Positions 1 through 12,015 of a stretch of 64,000 nucleotides of DNA are shown here, piece by piece. The notes below the pieces were generated by a model. That model made no database searches. It worked only from the letters and a program-made list of their open reading frames with translations, and was not told where the DNA came from. The stretch is taken from contig JAKTTT010000042.1 of assembly GCA_030581615.1 (NCBI GenBank), forward strand, positions 124,001-188,000. The letters are read 5' to 3'. This DNA is from Alloascoidea africana. Lineage: Eukaryota; Ascomycota; Alloascoideomycetes; Alloascoideales; Alloascoideaceae. The position numbers and the translations under genes are program-made. The first letter of the stretch is position 1; every line of letters starts with the position of its first letter.

Positions 1-2372
1 TGACCTGTCCCTGTTCCTGATATACATGACTGTTGCTATTGTTAAGTTCGTTTTGTGGGTCTCGAGGTAACCAGACGCTTTCTTGTTGACGGATATCATT
101 CCTATAAAATGGTTGCGTGGGAGCGCCTGTTGTTCCATGAATGTTCGGAGCAGTCTGTTCTTCTGAAATGCTTCTTTGGGTTCCGGTATTTAAAATTTCT
201 GAGGAGTGCTGCTGTCTCACCGGTTCTTCATTTTCTGGATATAACTTCTTTGACAGATATAGGAAGTGATGAAACAAATTTCCTATGCTTTCCCAAAATA
301 GATGGCCTGGTGAAAACCCTAGCATTTTCCGATCTTCGAAACGTTTGATATCTTCAATGAAAACATCCATAAGTGCAAAGTTTTGCGAAGCTTCAGGGTG
401 TTGGGGATGCAGTAAAATATACGTGAACAGAGCGAAAAACCCAGACACCGGATAATATGTAAGCCAATTATTGTAGAATGATATGATTCTGTTGTACTTA
501 TGTGCCAGTTTCATAATTTCTTTTGCGGAAAGAAAGTATTTCTGAAGCGATCGATGTGCAAAGTTTTTCCCATTCTTGCAGCTGGCTAAAAAACTACTGT
601 CCGAAGAAGAATCCGAAAAAGTCATTACAGCCCTGTTTATCGACATGATAAGGTCGTAATAATTGAATTGTAGGTATAGAATTATTCCGCCTATTGTTTT
701 GATTCGTAGAGAAGCATCCTCAGCACAGCAAACTCGAAGGAGTTCGTTTTCTCCGGGTCTCAAAGTTTTTGGCAGGTTGTTTTCCCAAGCTGTCACTTTG
801 GCTTCTAAATAGGTTGCGATGTCGACGACTTCTTGAAATGTCTTTCCTTCAAATGCTCGAGGGCAAAATAGTTTCTCAAAACACTCGCCAATAATCCAAT
901 GAAGAGACCCATAAATCCGCTCAGCAGCCTTGTCAAACTGTTGCAAAAACTCTGATAATGTATTCTCAAAAGTCGGATCGTTCCCATTCAAGGCATGAAG
1001 AAGCTTGTTGGCCGCTAGATCCAGGTCTTCCATTTCGTTGGTTTCCCTAATGAATAGAGGCATCGTTATATCTCTTTGATGTGTTACTGGAGGCCTGCCA
1101 AATTTAATTGATGACTCGATATCTAGACAATAACATCTCCACCAAGCTTTTATTCGCCTATCTGCATTCTCGGGGGACAGCCCAGACAGGCTGGATTTAA
1201 GATGAAGACCAGACTCTTGGGCTAGTCTTACAACCGTTGAACAAAACATATACCCAATTTCTGGAGCTGTTACCATAGTAAACACATTACAGGCAAATAT
1301 CAGCGCTTGAATGCCTTGAAAGCCGTCGCCCACGATGGACAGTCTGTGGTAATAAAACACTGCATTTCTCACGTATTTGACAGATTTCTCTCGCCCCCAA
1401 ATTTCAGTTGATCCAACAAGGTTTACATTTCGGTTCTCTTTAGCTTCTTCTAGTAAATACCCGCACAAACAGATTAGATTCAGAATTAGCAACTCCGCGT
1501 TAGAACATTTTGTCTTGTAATAACGATCAACCATGTCGTTTCTGGAAGGTGGTTCGACAATATCTACAGATAATTCCATGCATTCACCCACGATATCAAC
1601 ATATTCCAGTAATGTTTTTTTAGGCGGTAATGGCTCAAGCTGGGAGGTATCTATAGGCTGAACAAACAGTTTCAGGTGCTTATTTATATAAGACAGGACC
1701 TTCTTCTTTGCCTCCATAAGCATATCCAAGTCTCTTCGAGTAACTTTAACTCTAGAGGCTACCCATTCTACTCCTTGTGGAGAAAACACAGAGAAATTAA
1801 TATGCGGACCGTTAAAATTTGAAAAATCAGATGCGAGCGATGGGTCGTTTGAGGCTTTTTCAATGTTTGAGGAGGCTTTCAGATTATTATTTGGAGGGCT
1901 AGAAGATTCATCGTCCGAAGAGTAAGCATCAGAGCTGTCGGAGTTACCATCTTCTTCTTCCTGAACAGCATCGAGAGGACGCTTTTTTGATTGTGAGTCG
2001 CATGTAGGTTCTTTGATATCTAATTTTATTGCGATGCTCTCGATCAAGGATTCCATTCGTTGTAAGCGTGTCTCTAGAGTTTGCATGTATCTTACACTGT
2101 AAAACATTTGTTAGACTCCTATACCCACAGTGTTAAAGTCAAACTAGCTTGTCATCGTACCGCTTTGGAGGACTTCTTTTCTTTTCAACGTGTGTATAAG
2201 TGCAGTCCACTCCATAGTTCAAACAATTAGCACAGGTCGTCTTTCCATCACATTTGATTTTCTTCTTTCTACAGAGATCACAGGCCTTGGATGTTCTCTG
2301 CCGCTTTAACAATCGCAAGGGCTGGGAACCAGAAGATCGGCTTCGCACACAGTTGGGAGCAAACGAACTCAT
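1..2372 (-). CDS. Zn2Cys6 transcription factor, C-terminus cut by window edge
   Basis: Nuclear zinc-cluster regulator. Exon 1 (2161-2372) encodes a Gal4-type cluster with Cys at residues 31, 34, 41, 47, 50 and 57 (spacing CX2CX6CX5CX2CX6C), preceded by basic residues. I infer an intron at 2097-2160 (donor GTACGA, branch CTAAC, acceptor ACAG). This joins SPPKR to [14 protein letters not shown], the usual linker plus coiled-coil dimerisation element of this family. Exon 2 (<1-2096) stays open to the left edge. It has an acidic Ser-rich stretch, then a helical region resembling the fungal-specific middle homology domain, including a [15 protein letters not shown] segment. The start ATG at 2370-2372 is the first in frame before the cluster. 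The protein continues outside the window, and its targets cannot be told from sequence. Confidence 0.88.
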
Positions 2373-3340
2373 CAGGAAAGAGAAAGAATCCAGCTCTTCA
2401 GGGCTTCCCGTAATGCTTCCACAGTGGCAAACTGAACTTCATGTGTGCCGCTTGAAGCTAACTTAGCGAATACATGTGAATATGCAATTACCCGGCGGTC
2501 AGAGGACATGCTGGAAGTTCTAAAGTAATCCCGGGAAACATATTAGAATCAGTCAGGAACGGAAAACTTAGGAGAATTTATGTGGGAACCAAGCTTCCGG
2601 CATATCCATTTGGAGTCCAAGCAGGCATTTTTCTCCACGCATGTTGTTGGGACTGTATTGTAGGATGTCCGGAATTGCCAGAGCAAGTCCGAATAGCATT
2701 GCTAAACTATCTTTCTATCAAACAATCACCAAATGAACCCTAACTGGTAAGCCGAATGGCGGACATTCCTGGTCAAAAGTTGGTGACAAGCTCAATATGG
2801 ATGTTTGCATCCAGTTGTGTCTTCATGACAGAGATGGCCTCTATTTTTATAATATTCTTTTTATGTTATTAACCAGGAACAGGACTTTCTTCTGGTTTCT
2901 ACGTATGAATTATATAGTGAGCGTCCTTTCTCGCTTTAGTTTTAAGAATACTAACTGGCTTGACCTCAGGTCTTGCTAGTAACCTTTCGAATTAAAACGT
3001 TTTTTATTTCTGCCAAGAAGGAAAGAAAAAAGCTACAGGGCTTCACATGGATGTCACATACAGACCTCACTTCAATTCATAGAGAAAGAGTATTCGTCAT
3101 CGAGTCACATCATTTCAACTTTCTTCTTTCATTCTTCTGGAAACCCCAGTTTCCAACTTCCGGGTTCATCTTACGCACCACCGTGTGACCTCATCTGAAG
3201 CCGTTCTACAGTTTGTAAATGGTCTCAAAGTATTTTTCAGTAATGAATAAGATTCCCACATTAATTATGTATATACAGTCGATAAACAAAAACTGCTTAT
3301 CAGTAATTACTGAGGATGAAATGGTGACATAAAATTAGAA
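2373..3340. other. Intergenic, no gene seen
   Basis: This 968-base stretch lies between the zinc-cluster gene and PET127. It holds only short open frames (up to 71 codons) with no recognisable domain or splice support. It presumably carries the promoter of the zinc-cluster gene and the 3' end of PET127. Confidence 0.6.
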
Positions 3341-5311
3341 TTATTGTTCTTTGGGATGCCAGACTACTGGTGGCCTATTCTCTAGCTCCTTCTTCAGCTT
3401 TTCGTTTCGTTCGAATCCCATCTTTCCGTAGTATCTCAGCGTTTTTGTAAAGGTTGTTTCATTACTTTTATTCTCATGTGCAATTTCATCTTTAATCTGT
3501 AGGCAATCCAGGTATTCTGCTCGAGCTTTACTAGAATCCAGTTCAAGTAGTGAATGCTTTATTGACCAATTAACGTTCGTGTTCGGCGGCATCGGGTACA
3601 CTTGACGCGATACCAGTCCATTGAAGAGATGACTAACTTTAAGTTCGTATCCAAATACCTTTTCAGCCGAGTCATTGTTTATTTTGCTCATTTCTAAGCG
3701 CTTTTTGTTGATTAATTCAGATTTCTTCTCATTAATTTGGTCTTGGGTCAAATTCTCCATCAGCTCCGACACTTGCCCCTTAACAGCGTCCTCTTGCATT
3801 TTCTCGATTAATTCATCACTCATTGGAACAATCAAAAATTTCATATTATGTCCCATCCTTTGTTTCTTAACTTCTAAGCGTCCCTTACATGCTGGACCAG
3901 AGGCAGAAACTACCAATCTAAATGATTGGTTAGGAATTTTTTCTATTATTTTTTTCAGAATCAAGCTCCATAACTCTAGTGACATTTTGAATTCACAGTC
4001 TGCAACATAAGAACTCATTTGTAACGAGTCTGCCTTGGTTATGCCATGAGAATAGGAGTGGAAAATGCTATCAATTTCAGACAGCGGAATATATTGAAAT
4101 CCGAAAATTCTTTGAATATTATGGTATGCTACAAATATGCCGTCCATTTGTCCAATCCGTGCTTGTAAGGAATATTTAAGCATTGTCGATCGAATCAAGT
4201 CATGATATTCTCTCTCAAAAGACTCAAAACGGCCAAAGGTTTTGTTTATGTCATAGCCAGTTGGATTATCTGTCACATGTTCTAGATCATACCTAACAGC
4301 ACAAACTGCCCTCGTCTTCAGGTCAAAGGTGCCTGTCCCGGGAAGCCTAGGATCGTAGCAGTCTAACTGTGATCTTAAGACAAAGTCGCTAACTGTGGAA
4401 TAGTGGTAAGCCTCATTTTTTCGTCGCTCGCTTTCAGGAATATTATGTGAATTCTTTAGTCTGTAATTTTCAAACTCATGCTCGTTTGTCGTCAGCATTT
4501 TTTCCATCAAGTGTCCTAGCAAGGAGAGGACTATCTCTCTGTCCGTAGATTTGTCTGAATCAATGGCATATACGCCGTTTTCTTTCTTGTAATTTACAAA
4601 AGTAAAAGCAGGGGCTCTAGCCGATTTTGAGAAATTAAGAAATGGATCTTTGAAATTCATAGATAAGTTTGAAGCTACCGCTGGTCGCTTTTGAGAGAGG
4701 AAATAATGAAATTGAGAAAGAACACTTGTCATAGAGGATGTTGACGAATAAAACATTTTCTCTTTCTCTTTTGCTAAGGCTTGGAGTATTTCGTCTTTGG
4801 AGGCCGTTACAAACCCGGTAATTGCATCAAAATCAAACTCTGATACAGGCATAATATTCTGTAAATACGGAGTAAAATTGTAGACTTTTGATCGTGGATC
4901 TTGGAGATAGTGAACTCCAGGAGAAAACAAAACTCGATCTAAATTGTGTGCTAGTTTTGGAGGATCTGGAGGTGGACAGCGAGGAGTAACCTTCTCAACT
5001 GTTAGCGCCCTTGGGTCTATTATCCCAATATCATGCCCTTCTTTTTGTTGTTGTTTTGTTATTAGGGATAGGGATTCTAATATCTCCCGCACAGATCCTT
5101 TATTTTTCTGGTTTATGTTTTTCGATTGGCGCTTTTTTTGCTTGGTTGATGATGCACTGCTTTTGCTATCATTTGCAAATGATGCTGATGAACTTTTTGA
5201 TGCAGAATCAGCAACAACACTGGCAAACCTTATGGTCCATCTATCTGATTTCTTAAATCTAGAAATTCTTCCCAGTCCAGTTATCGCCATAGGCTTATGT
5301 TTTCTAAACAT
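3341..5311 (-). CDS. PET127: Pet127-like mitochondrial RNA-processing protein
   Basis: Single-exon protein of 656 aa. In Saccharomyces, Pet127 is a mitochondrial membrane-associated protein needed for 5' trimming and turnover of mitochondrial RNAs, and the family core resembles PD-(D/E)XK nucleases. Here the first ~80 residues are basic and Ser/Lys-rich (MFRKHKPMAITGLGRISRF), fitting a mitochondrial presequence. The core shows conserved stretches such as PPPDPPKLAHNLDRVLFSPG, a DPRLPGTGTFDLKTR segment matching the nuclease-like D...K signature, and a C-terminal region with PMPPNTNVNWS. The length falls between fission-yeast and Saccharomyces homologues. The ATG at 5309-5311 is the first in frame. 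The call rests on recalled family motifs. Confidence 0.82.
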   Translation of the reverse strand: MFRKHKPMAITGLGRISRFKKSDRWTIRFASVVADSASKSSSASFANDSKSSASSTKQKKRQSKNINQKNKGSVREILESLSLITKQQQKEGHDIGIIDPRALTVEKVTPRCPPPDPPKLAHNLDRVLFSPGVHYLQDPRSKVYNFTPYLQNIMPVSEFDFDAITGFVTASKDEILQALAKEKEKMFYSSTSSMTSVLSQFHYFLSQKRPAVASNLSMNFKDPFLNFSKSARAPAFTFVNYKKENGVYAIDSDKSTDREIVLSLLGHLMEKMLTTNEHEFENYRLKNSHNIPESERRKNEAYHYSTVSDFVLRSQLDCYDPRLPGTGTFDLKTRAVCAVRYDLEHVTDNPTGYDINKTFGRFESFEREYHDLIRSTMLKYSLQARIGQMDGIFVAYHNIQRIFGFQYIPLSEIDSIFHSYSHGITKADSLQMSSYVADCEFKMSLELWSLILKKIIEKIPNQSFRLVVSASGPACKGRLEVKKQRMGHNMKFLIVPMSDELIEKMQEDAVKGQVSELMENLTQDQINEKKSELINKKRLEMSKINNDSAEKVFGYELKVSHLFNGLVSRQVYPMPPNTNVNWSIKHSLLELDSSKARAEYLDCLQIKDEIAHENKSNETTFTKTLRYYGKMGFERNEKLKKELENRPPVVWHPKEQ

Positions 5312-5404
5312 TGTCTCCTTCTGCTAGATCGAGTTTTCAGATTTTGATAGATGAGATGCTCATAAAAACCTTCTCGGTAACAACACCCATACATCATCAC
5401 TATA

Positions 5405-5830
5405 AGTATCTTCTTCGATATCTGTTCTAGAAGTAAAGCTTATGGGAATATTCCGTGTAGGGTCTTCCTTAGAAGGTCGCCCATTGCTTTTTTAAGGATT
5501 GCCTCTTCGTATGGAGTATCCCTATACGAAGCCAATGTCTTTAAGTTTAACGCTACGGCTTGGATACTTACTTCCAACGATGGAGTTTCTCCATACATTA
5601 GAGTCATTCCAATTTATATCTCGACTTAAAACTATCTAATGTATGGAGAAACTCCAACGTTGGAAGTAAATATCCAAGCAGTAGCTTTAAACTAAAGACA
5701 TCGGCTTCGTATCGGGATACTCCATACGAAGAGACAATCTTTAAAAGCAGTGGGCGACCTTTAAAGGAAGACCCTACACGGAATATTCCCATCAGCTTTC
5801 ATTCTAGACAAGATATCGAAGAAAATACTT
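5405..5830. repeat. Long imperfect palindrome (inverted repeat, ~195-bp arms)
   Basis: The arm at 5405-5602 is matched in inverted orientation by 5636-5830, with a spacer of about 33 bp. The match is visible end to end: CTTCGATATCT near 5412 with AGATATCGAAG near 5811, GGGAATATTCCGTGTAGGGT near 5444 with ACCCTACACGGAATATTCCC near 5771, and CCATACATTAG near 5592 with CTAATGTATGG near 5636. By eye the arms are about 85-90% identical. The right arm runs straight into the copia-type fossil, so the left arm is probably an inverted copy of element sequence. Confidence 0.85.
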
Positions 5831-5839
5831 CGAACGCTA

Positions 5840-7700
5840 GAAGGATTAGCCGAGAAAGTGAGTCAATGGATTCACTGTTTAAATCCGATGGAAGTTTGGA
5901 TATTTGCAAAGCAAATATACCAATCATTGTTAGAAGGATTAAACAGAAAATCCAGACTCAGCCTGTACAGACAGGAAAAGGAAAGAGAAAATCGGACGCC
6001 CTGGTCAGGAAGGTTCAGAATATGGCAAAAAGACCAGATCATAATCTGGCAACCGATCAAATAGTCCGAAATTATCCTCAAGGTCCTCCACCTTTGATAG
6101 ATAGTTCCTTTTCGTGTCATGCTGTGGACGTTGACTCGAGCTTCATTAAGAAGCATAATGAGTTATTGCGGGTACCAAACAACTATTACCAAGCAGTGCA
6201 TTGTACAGAGGCTATACAGTGGAAAACGACCATGGAAGAAGAATACTCGAAGCTCAGCGCTCCGGTAACACGCTATGAGTTCATTGGATTTGCACTGTAA
6301 TTAGCTACTAAATATGGACTTCAAACTAAACATTTAGATGTAAAGAATGCATTTTTATTTGCAGAAATTCCACAAAAAGAAAAAATCTATGTTGAAGAAC
6401 CATTAGGATTTGGAAAGAACCGAAAAGCAAAAGTGTGGAAACTTCATAAGTCTTTATACGGTTTAAAGTCATCGCCAAAAAGGTGGAACCAAACACTGAT
6501 GACATATTTAGTCGAAAGGATTCCAAAGACTTACTTCAAGTCCTAGTGTATATGTGTTGAAAGGAAGAAACAGTAGTGATTATACTATTGCAATTATATA
6601 TGTTGACGGTATGCTTCTTCTAAGTAAACATGATTATACGTTCAACGATATCGCGAACGTTATAAAAGAACGTTTTGAACTAAGTGATTTAGGTCCTGTC
6701 AAGAAGTTTCTCGGCTTACATATAGACATGGATTACGATCACGGAACTTGTGCCATCGATCAGACAATTTATATTGAAAATCTGGCCAAGTTCAAAGTAA
6801 AAAGGGTATAGCTCCAAAAGAAGAGCTTAGACCTAGAACCCAAAGAAAAGTTGATAAACCGGGCTCACAGTATGTGGGTTTCCATTCAGTTCCGATGGAT
6901 GACTTCTATTTTAAAGATGATGACTTACCAAAAGACGAACTTGAAGCTCTGGAGGTAAAACTGTATCCTTACAGAACCCTCGTGGGCGGTTTAATTCATA
7001 TCGCAAGATGCACACGTCTGGACGTGGCCTACAGTGTAGGTTGTTTAGCTCGATATATGAATAAACAAGGCAAGAAACACTGGGATACAGCGCTACAGGT
7101 TTTACGACATTTATATCATACACGGAACTTCAAGCTACTTTACTCTAGGGGTTCTTGTGATCCGAAAGGAAACAAACCCCAATTATGGGGAGAAAGTGAC
7201 GCGAATTGGGCTCCTTCGTCTTCTGATCTGAGAAGTACATCGGGTTATATTCTACGATTTGGTGGTGATACCATTCACTGGTCATCAGCAGTTCAATCGC
7301 TTACAGCGCTCAGCTCATCTGAAGCGGAACTGTAAGCGATGGTAAAGTTGGTAAAAGAAACCCTAGGGTTTCATTATTTCATAACGGAAATTAATAAAAC
7401 AATAGGTTTCCCTGTGGTACCACTCCAAATCCCGATACCACTGTTTACAGACAACCAAGCGTTGGTGAATTGGCGTCGTGGGAAAGAAGAGTACCGCCGG
7501 ATCAGATTTGTGGTTTTTAGAATACGACGACTCCTGGAACATCAGGATAAGGAAGTCGTGGTGGATAAAGAGGACGGAAATGAAAATACGGCTGATATTT
7601 TCACTAAGCCTCTCCAAAGAGTGAAGTTACAATATCACCGTGGTCATATCCTCGAAGAAATATTACCACCGGAGTCTACGTTAAGGCGGGACACCTAGAG
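5840..7700 (+). mobile_element. Fossil Ty1/copia (Pseudoviridae) retroelement, pol 3' part
   Basis: Remnant of an LTR retrotransposon of the Ty1/copia family on the plus strand. What remains is the reverse transcriptase region followed by RNase H, in the order typical of copia pol: an RT segment with KHLDVKNAFL and LYGLKSSPKRWNQ, the YVDGM-type RT box, the DLGPVKKFLG motif, then RNase H motifs around SDANWAPSSSDLRSTSGY, LSSSEAEL and NTADIFTKPLQ. I do not recognise capsid, protease or integrase regions, nor a matching LTR pair. The copy is broken in at least four places and cannot be active. Protein motifs are still easy to read, so decay is moderate rather than ancient. Confidence 0.9.
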
Positions 7701-9254
7701 AATCTACAAGTAGTGAATTTGGATACAATAATATACAATTCAATACAGACGAAAAGAGGAAGGTTAAAGCTACTGATGATTGAATTTGGTTCAATTTTTT
7801 CCATCTTGCTAACATAAAGGCAACTAGTGGTTTTTTTTAATATACATTTGTGCTTTTTTCTATTTCCATCTTGCCAACAAAAGGCAAGTTGTGGTTTTGA
7901 GTTTTAATCTTGAGAGGTCAGATCGCACAATACAAAAGGACAAACCTTGGTTTCATAAAGAAATCTTGTGCTCAAGGTCCCTCTGTGAACACAAGATCTG
8001 CCCTTTCCATTTTTTTGCTTCCCAGTGAAAACAACTGAAGTTTTTTTGGAAACTGGCAATACAATAAATAGTTTATGTCGTCAATCTGATTGTGTGAAAT
8101 AGACCACAACAGCGGTAAAGAACTGAGGCGACAATAAAATGAACTCTCGAAGACTGTTTGTAACTTTTTTTTTGCACCCAACGTGTTTTTTTGGTCGAAC
8201 AGTAAAGTCAATTAAAAAGACGGTTAGCAAGACAAAATGAAAGCAATGAGAAATTGTGAATGCTTACTAAAGTCGATTATTGACAATGCCTTTTGTTTTT
8301 TGTTTTTTGACGAAAGGACGAAAAGCCCCTTATTGTTGAAACTTGCAAAAGTTAATTACCGAATCGGCCGAAACGGTAATTAGCTTCTTTCACCCTTTAA
8401 ATAGCACTTGCATGCTAGTACGCTGGGAAAAAGAAAACTGCCAAAAATGGTGGTGCCGGCAAAGAAAAGATAGCAAAAGTGAAAAGGGGAAAACAAAGTC
8501 TAAGACTGTGAGTGTAAAGTCACTGACTTACACCAAAAATTAAAAGCTTAGCAGACAATGCAAGTCTCACAGAGAACAAAAGACATTCTTTGTTGAGTGA
8601 GTCAGAATTTGGTCTGTTCAAAGAACAAGAAACAAACTGGCTACTTCACCAACAAAAACTTTTGATTACCCAAGAGCTGATCTAGTTTCAGCTTGAACGG
8701 GAATCGTTGTCGCTTGAACTGGAATTTGCGCAGGGACCACCAGTCCCGCCAAGCTAGGCGGGAATGTCCACCTCTAGGGGAACCAAAAGTGAGTGGCACG
8801 TGAGCGTAGGGTAACAGCGGGGGCTGTTAAGCATAAACAGTGCGTTAGATTGTCTCTAGTCCTAGTTCTCTAACCGATAACATCATCGCAATCTAACTCA
8901 ACCTGCCTAGATGCCTTTAAATTCATGCTTAAAAGATATCATGGAACGTACTGGTTTAAACGAGCGTAAACTCGAGAATTAAAATCAAATAGAGAGCCCA
9001 TGCAGATAGTATTACTTAAATTGAGATTTTCCCCCGCAATAGAAGTTCTAAACTAGAGACACCACAAAATGTTTATCGTCTCGTAATCTTAAAGCACAAT
9101 AATAATCTTTTAAATATTGTATTCCGATATATATTTTGCAATTCATAGTTCCAATAAAGTTGAACGTCACTTGGATTTGCAACGCAACCACCACCAAAAC
9201 CTCTTTATTTTGGTACAAATCAAACTATAAAATATGTAGTTGATCTATAAAGTT
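7701..9254. other. Gene-free flank of the copia fossil with small repeats and hairpins
   Basis: No coding region is supported. The flank holds a directly repeated ~35-bp motif (TTCCATCTTGC... at about 7799-7834 and 7864-7898), which may belong to the fossil's 3' end. It also holds a perfect 9-bp inverted repeat TAATTACCG/CGGTAATTA at 8353-8382 followed by a TTTAAATAG TATA-like element. Between about 8730 and 8900 lies a cluster of short hairpins. A CACGTG sits at 8797-8802. Part of this may be a degenerate 3' LTR, but no partner was found on the left side. Confidence 0.45.
8733..8899. other. Cluster of short perfect stem-loops
   Basis: Four inverted repeats follow each other: GGGAC/GTCCC (8733-8747), CCCGCC/GGCGGG (8745-8762), AACAGC/GCTGTT (8813-8828), and GTTAGATTG near 8844 with CAATCTAAC near 8890. 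The GC-rich stems stand out from the AT-rich flank. This could be a structured transcript, LTR-derived sequence or a cruciform-prone site. Nothing identifies a known RNA family. Confidence 0.35.
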
Positions 9255-12015
9255 TCATTTTCTTTTCTTTGCATCAAAGGGAGGCGAGAGATAAAGTTCC
9301 CAGTCGTCCTTGTTGTTTCGATCTCCCCAAGGTAGCAGGTGTCGGACTAGAACTCTATAAGAACCGTCTGGGATCTCCTTTCCAGTAGCGAGTTTGTTGA
9401 TTTGAACCCAAGCATACGCGCTCTGTCTAGGGAAAAATCCGAAAGGGAAATTTGCAACGTCGTCATCTTCATCTGGGAAAGTTCCGATGCCACCTAGGAA
9501 AGACTTATCATTGGTCGGTGGAGGAAGGGTAAATTTATCGGTTGTCCAATCGGCCTTAACTAACTTTATGACAGAGCCAAGTAAAAGGGTTAGAAAAATC
9601 ATAAAGCTTTCTAAACAAACAGACACTTACGTCAATTGAAAATCCTTTTGTGGACCATCCGTTAAGGAAATAGACTCTGGGGGATGTTAGATTAGAACTA
9701 AAGTCAACTGATGACTTGTAATCGTCCAGTTCATATAAATCTCTGCCTTCAACAGCATAAACTACTGGGCCAATATCATTATTGTTCCAGCTGAAAGCTT
9801 TCCTGGTGTCGATTTGAATTCCGGTATATGGAACAGAAACAGTTTCGTTGTTATCGCCATAAAAGACGATTTTTCCTTCGAACAAAGGAGCGTAATCTTC
9901 ATGTCCAGAGGGACCAATAATTTCAACCTCAACAGAACCGCTTTCACCAGGTCCCAGGGTGAAATTTGAAAGAGAAAGCTTCACCTCAGACTCTAGATCA
10001 TCGATGTTTGCTGGGAACCTATTTTCAATTATGTGATTCTCACTCAACACTCTTCTTGTGGAAAAAGCACTGTGGTCAACATTATATGTGACTTCAGATT
10101 TACCGGTATTCTTGATGGTGATCGTATTCTTCTCTTTTCTGTAAGTGGTTTCGTTCAAGGAAAGAGCAGCATCGGAAGTAACAATAGTATCATAGTCCAA
10201 AAGATCCACGGCCCTAACGAGACCTGCTCCTTGCTGTGCCAAAGGAGCATATCTATCGGTACTGACTCCCCCTTGGAGTTCTAGAAGGCTATGGGCAGTT
10301 GAAATAAAGCGATTTCTTAAATCAATAGCTGGTGTCTTACCAAGTGCTGAACGTCCACCTTTGGCCGAAAAGTAGACTGCAGCTACACCAGCAATGTAGG
10401 GGCATGACATGCTGGTGCCGCTGAGGACGGCGTATGATTTATCGAGATAAGTAGAGTAGATCAAACCACCAGGTGCTGCTACTGAGGGATAGAAAGCCTG
10501 GTCCACGGTTGGACCCCAAGATGTATATCCGCTGATCTGGCCTGTGATAGTTGTAGCTTTAGTAGTTGCGACATCGGGGTCTCCAAAGGTAATAGATATC
10601 TTTTCTCCAGCCGCTGTATGTACAATAAGCCAGGCACCAACTTCCTCTTCAACAGTAGCAGCACCAAGGAGAGTCTTTTGTTCCGATAATTTGGCTCTTG
10701 GATAGGACAATGGTTCTCCTTTGGCCTTGTAGAAAAATGCATACTGGTAATCATAGGATTTTCCAAGGCCAATCACTTGTTGGTTAAAGTCACATCTACC
10801 TTTAGGTAAGAATATAATTGGAGAAGTTGTGGGCTTTTCAAAAGCGTCCGAGCAGACGTCATTCTTTGTAAACTTTATAGGGTATTTACCAGTTTTATTC
10901 CAGGAACTGCTACCCACAGTAAGATAATCAAACTCCAAGGTATCACCTGAACTCGAAGATAAGGTTGCTTTCCAAGCGATAAGCTGTTCGGAGTCGGAAG
11001 AGGCAACAGCGGTAACAAATTCACCAGCTGCTGCTGAAGATGCGTAATAGGGCTTTTCATTATATCCGCTGTTCCCTGCTGAAATCGAAACGAAAACTCC
11101 CTTTTCAACTAGTCTAGAAGCGACCAAGGACCAGGGATCATCTCTATACCCCCCAGAACCTCCAATAGAAGACGTGATAATGTCTGCCCCATCTTCATAT
11201 GCCTTTTGGAAGGCTTTGATCAGGATATCGGTAGCTGTTCCACCTTCACAACCGAAAACTTTATAAGAATATAGTGTTGCATTTGGGGCAACACCAATCC
11301 AACCAGGGCCTTCTCCGGCGATGATTCCCGCTACGTGCGTACCGTGTCCATTGCAATCCAATGGATCATTGTCTGGCGAAGGTGGGTAGTTGATTTTTCC
11401 AAGTCCCAATGAACGGCCGGGCACCCATTCACTACCATAGCGATCACCAACAAAGTCATAACCACCTGCCACTTTATACCCAGGTCCAAAGCCTCCACCA
11501 AGGGCAGGGTGTGTGTACTCAACTCCTGTATCGACAATGGCAATCTGAATATTCTCTCCGAACAAACCTCTTTCGTGAAGCTCCTCGACACCAGTGATCA
11601 AATGAGGGTTCCAAGTAGGAGCCTTGGCACCTTGTTGTATTTCAATCGGATCCAAAAAGATTTCATCAACAGGCCAAACATTTTGCACTTCCTCCAATTT
11701 TTGAAGGTCTTCTTGGGTTGTTTTGTTATCGTTTATTATGAACGAAGACCCACTGAAGATTTCACCGCTAATATTAACGCTTGGAGCAACATCAATCCCA
11801 AGTGCATTCAAAAGACCATAAAACCCCTCGTCGGGATGGTCAGATCTTTTGGATAAAGATTGTTTATTGTACTCAACGATAAACTTGTTGGGAATTGGAG
11901 TTCGGCCAGAGATTTTGTTAACTGCATTGTCAATCAAGGTCTGATCAATTGCTCCAACCAGTCCAATGTTGGACACAAATGATCCGAACAATAAAGCGGA
12001 TAGAGCTGCCTTCAT
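9255..12015 (-). CDS. Secreted subtilisin-like serine protease (S8)
   Basis: Predicted secreted endopeptidase of about 894 aa in two exons: 9631-12015 and 9255-9554. The intron (9555-9630) has donor GTAAGT and branch TCTAAC; an acceptor nine bases earlier is also possible. Residues 1-22 form a signal peptide, and residues ~40-125 look like an inhibitor I9-type propeptide. The catalytic triad is Asp162 (VDTGVEYTHP), His224 (GHGTHVAG) and Ser535 (GTSMSCPYIAG), with oxyanion Asn315 (SAGNSG). A protease-associated-like insert lies around 375-480, and a beta-rich Fn3-like tail follows with several N-glycosylation sequons. This layout matches large fungal subtilases such as minor extracellular protease types rather than proteinase B or kexin. 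The ATG at 12013-12015 starts the signal peptide. Confidence 0.9.

Noticed and set aside
3409-3418. GTTCGAATCC, resembling a tRNA T-loop
   Set aside because: It lies inside the PET127 coding region and no matching acceptor, D or anticodon stems surround it.
11409-11856. Plus-strand frames of 62-115 codons opposite the subtilase
   Set aside because: Antisense shadows of a well-supported coding region.
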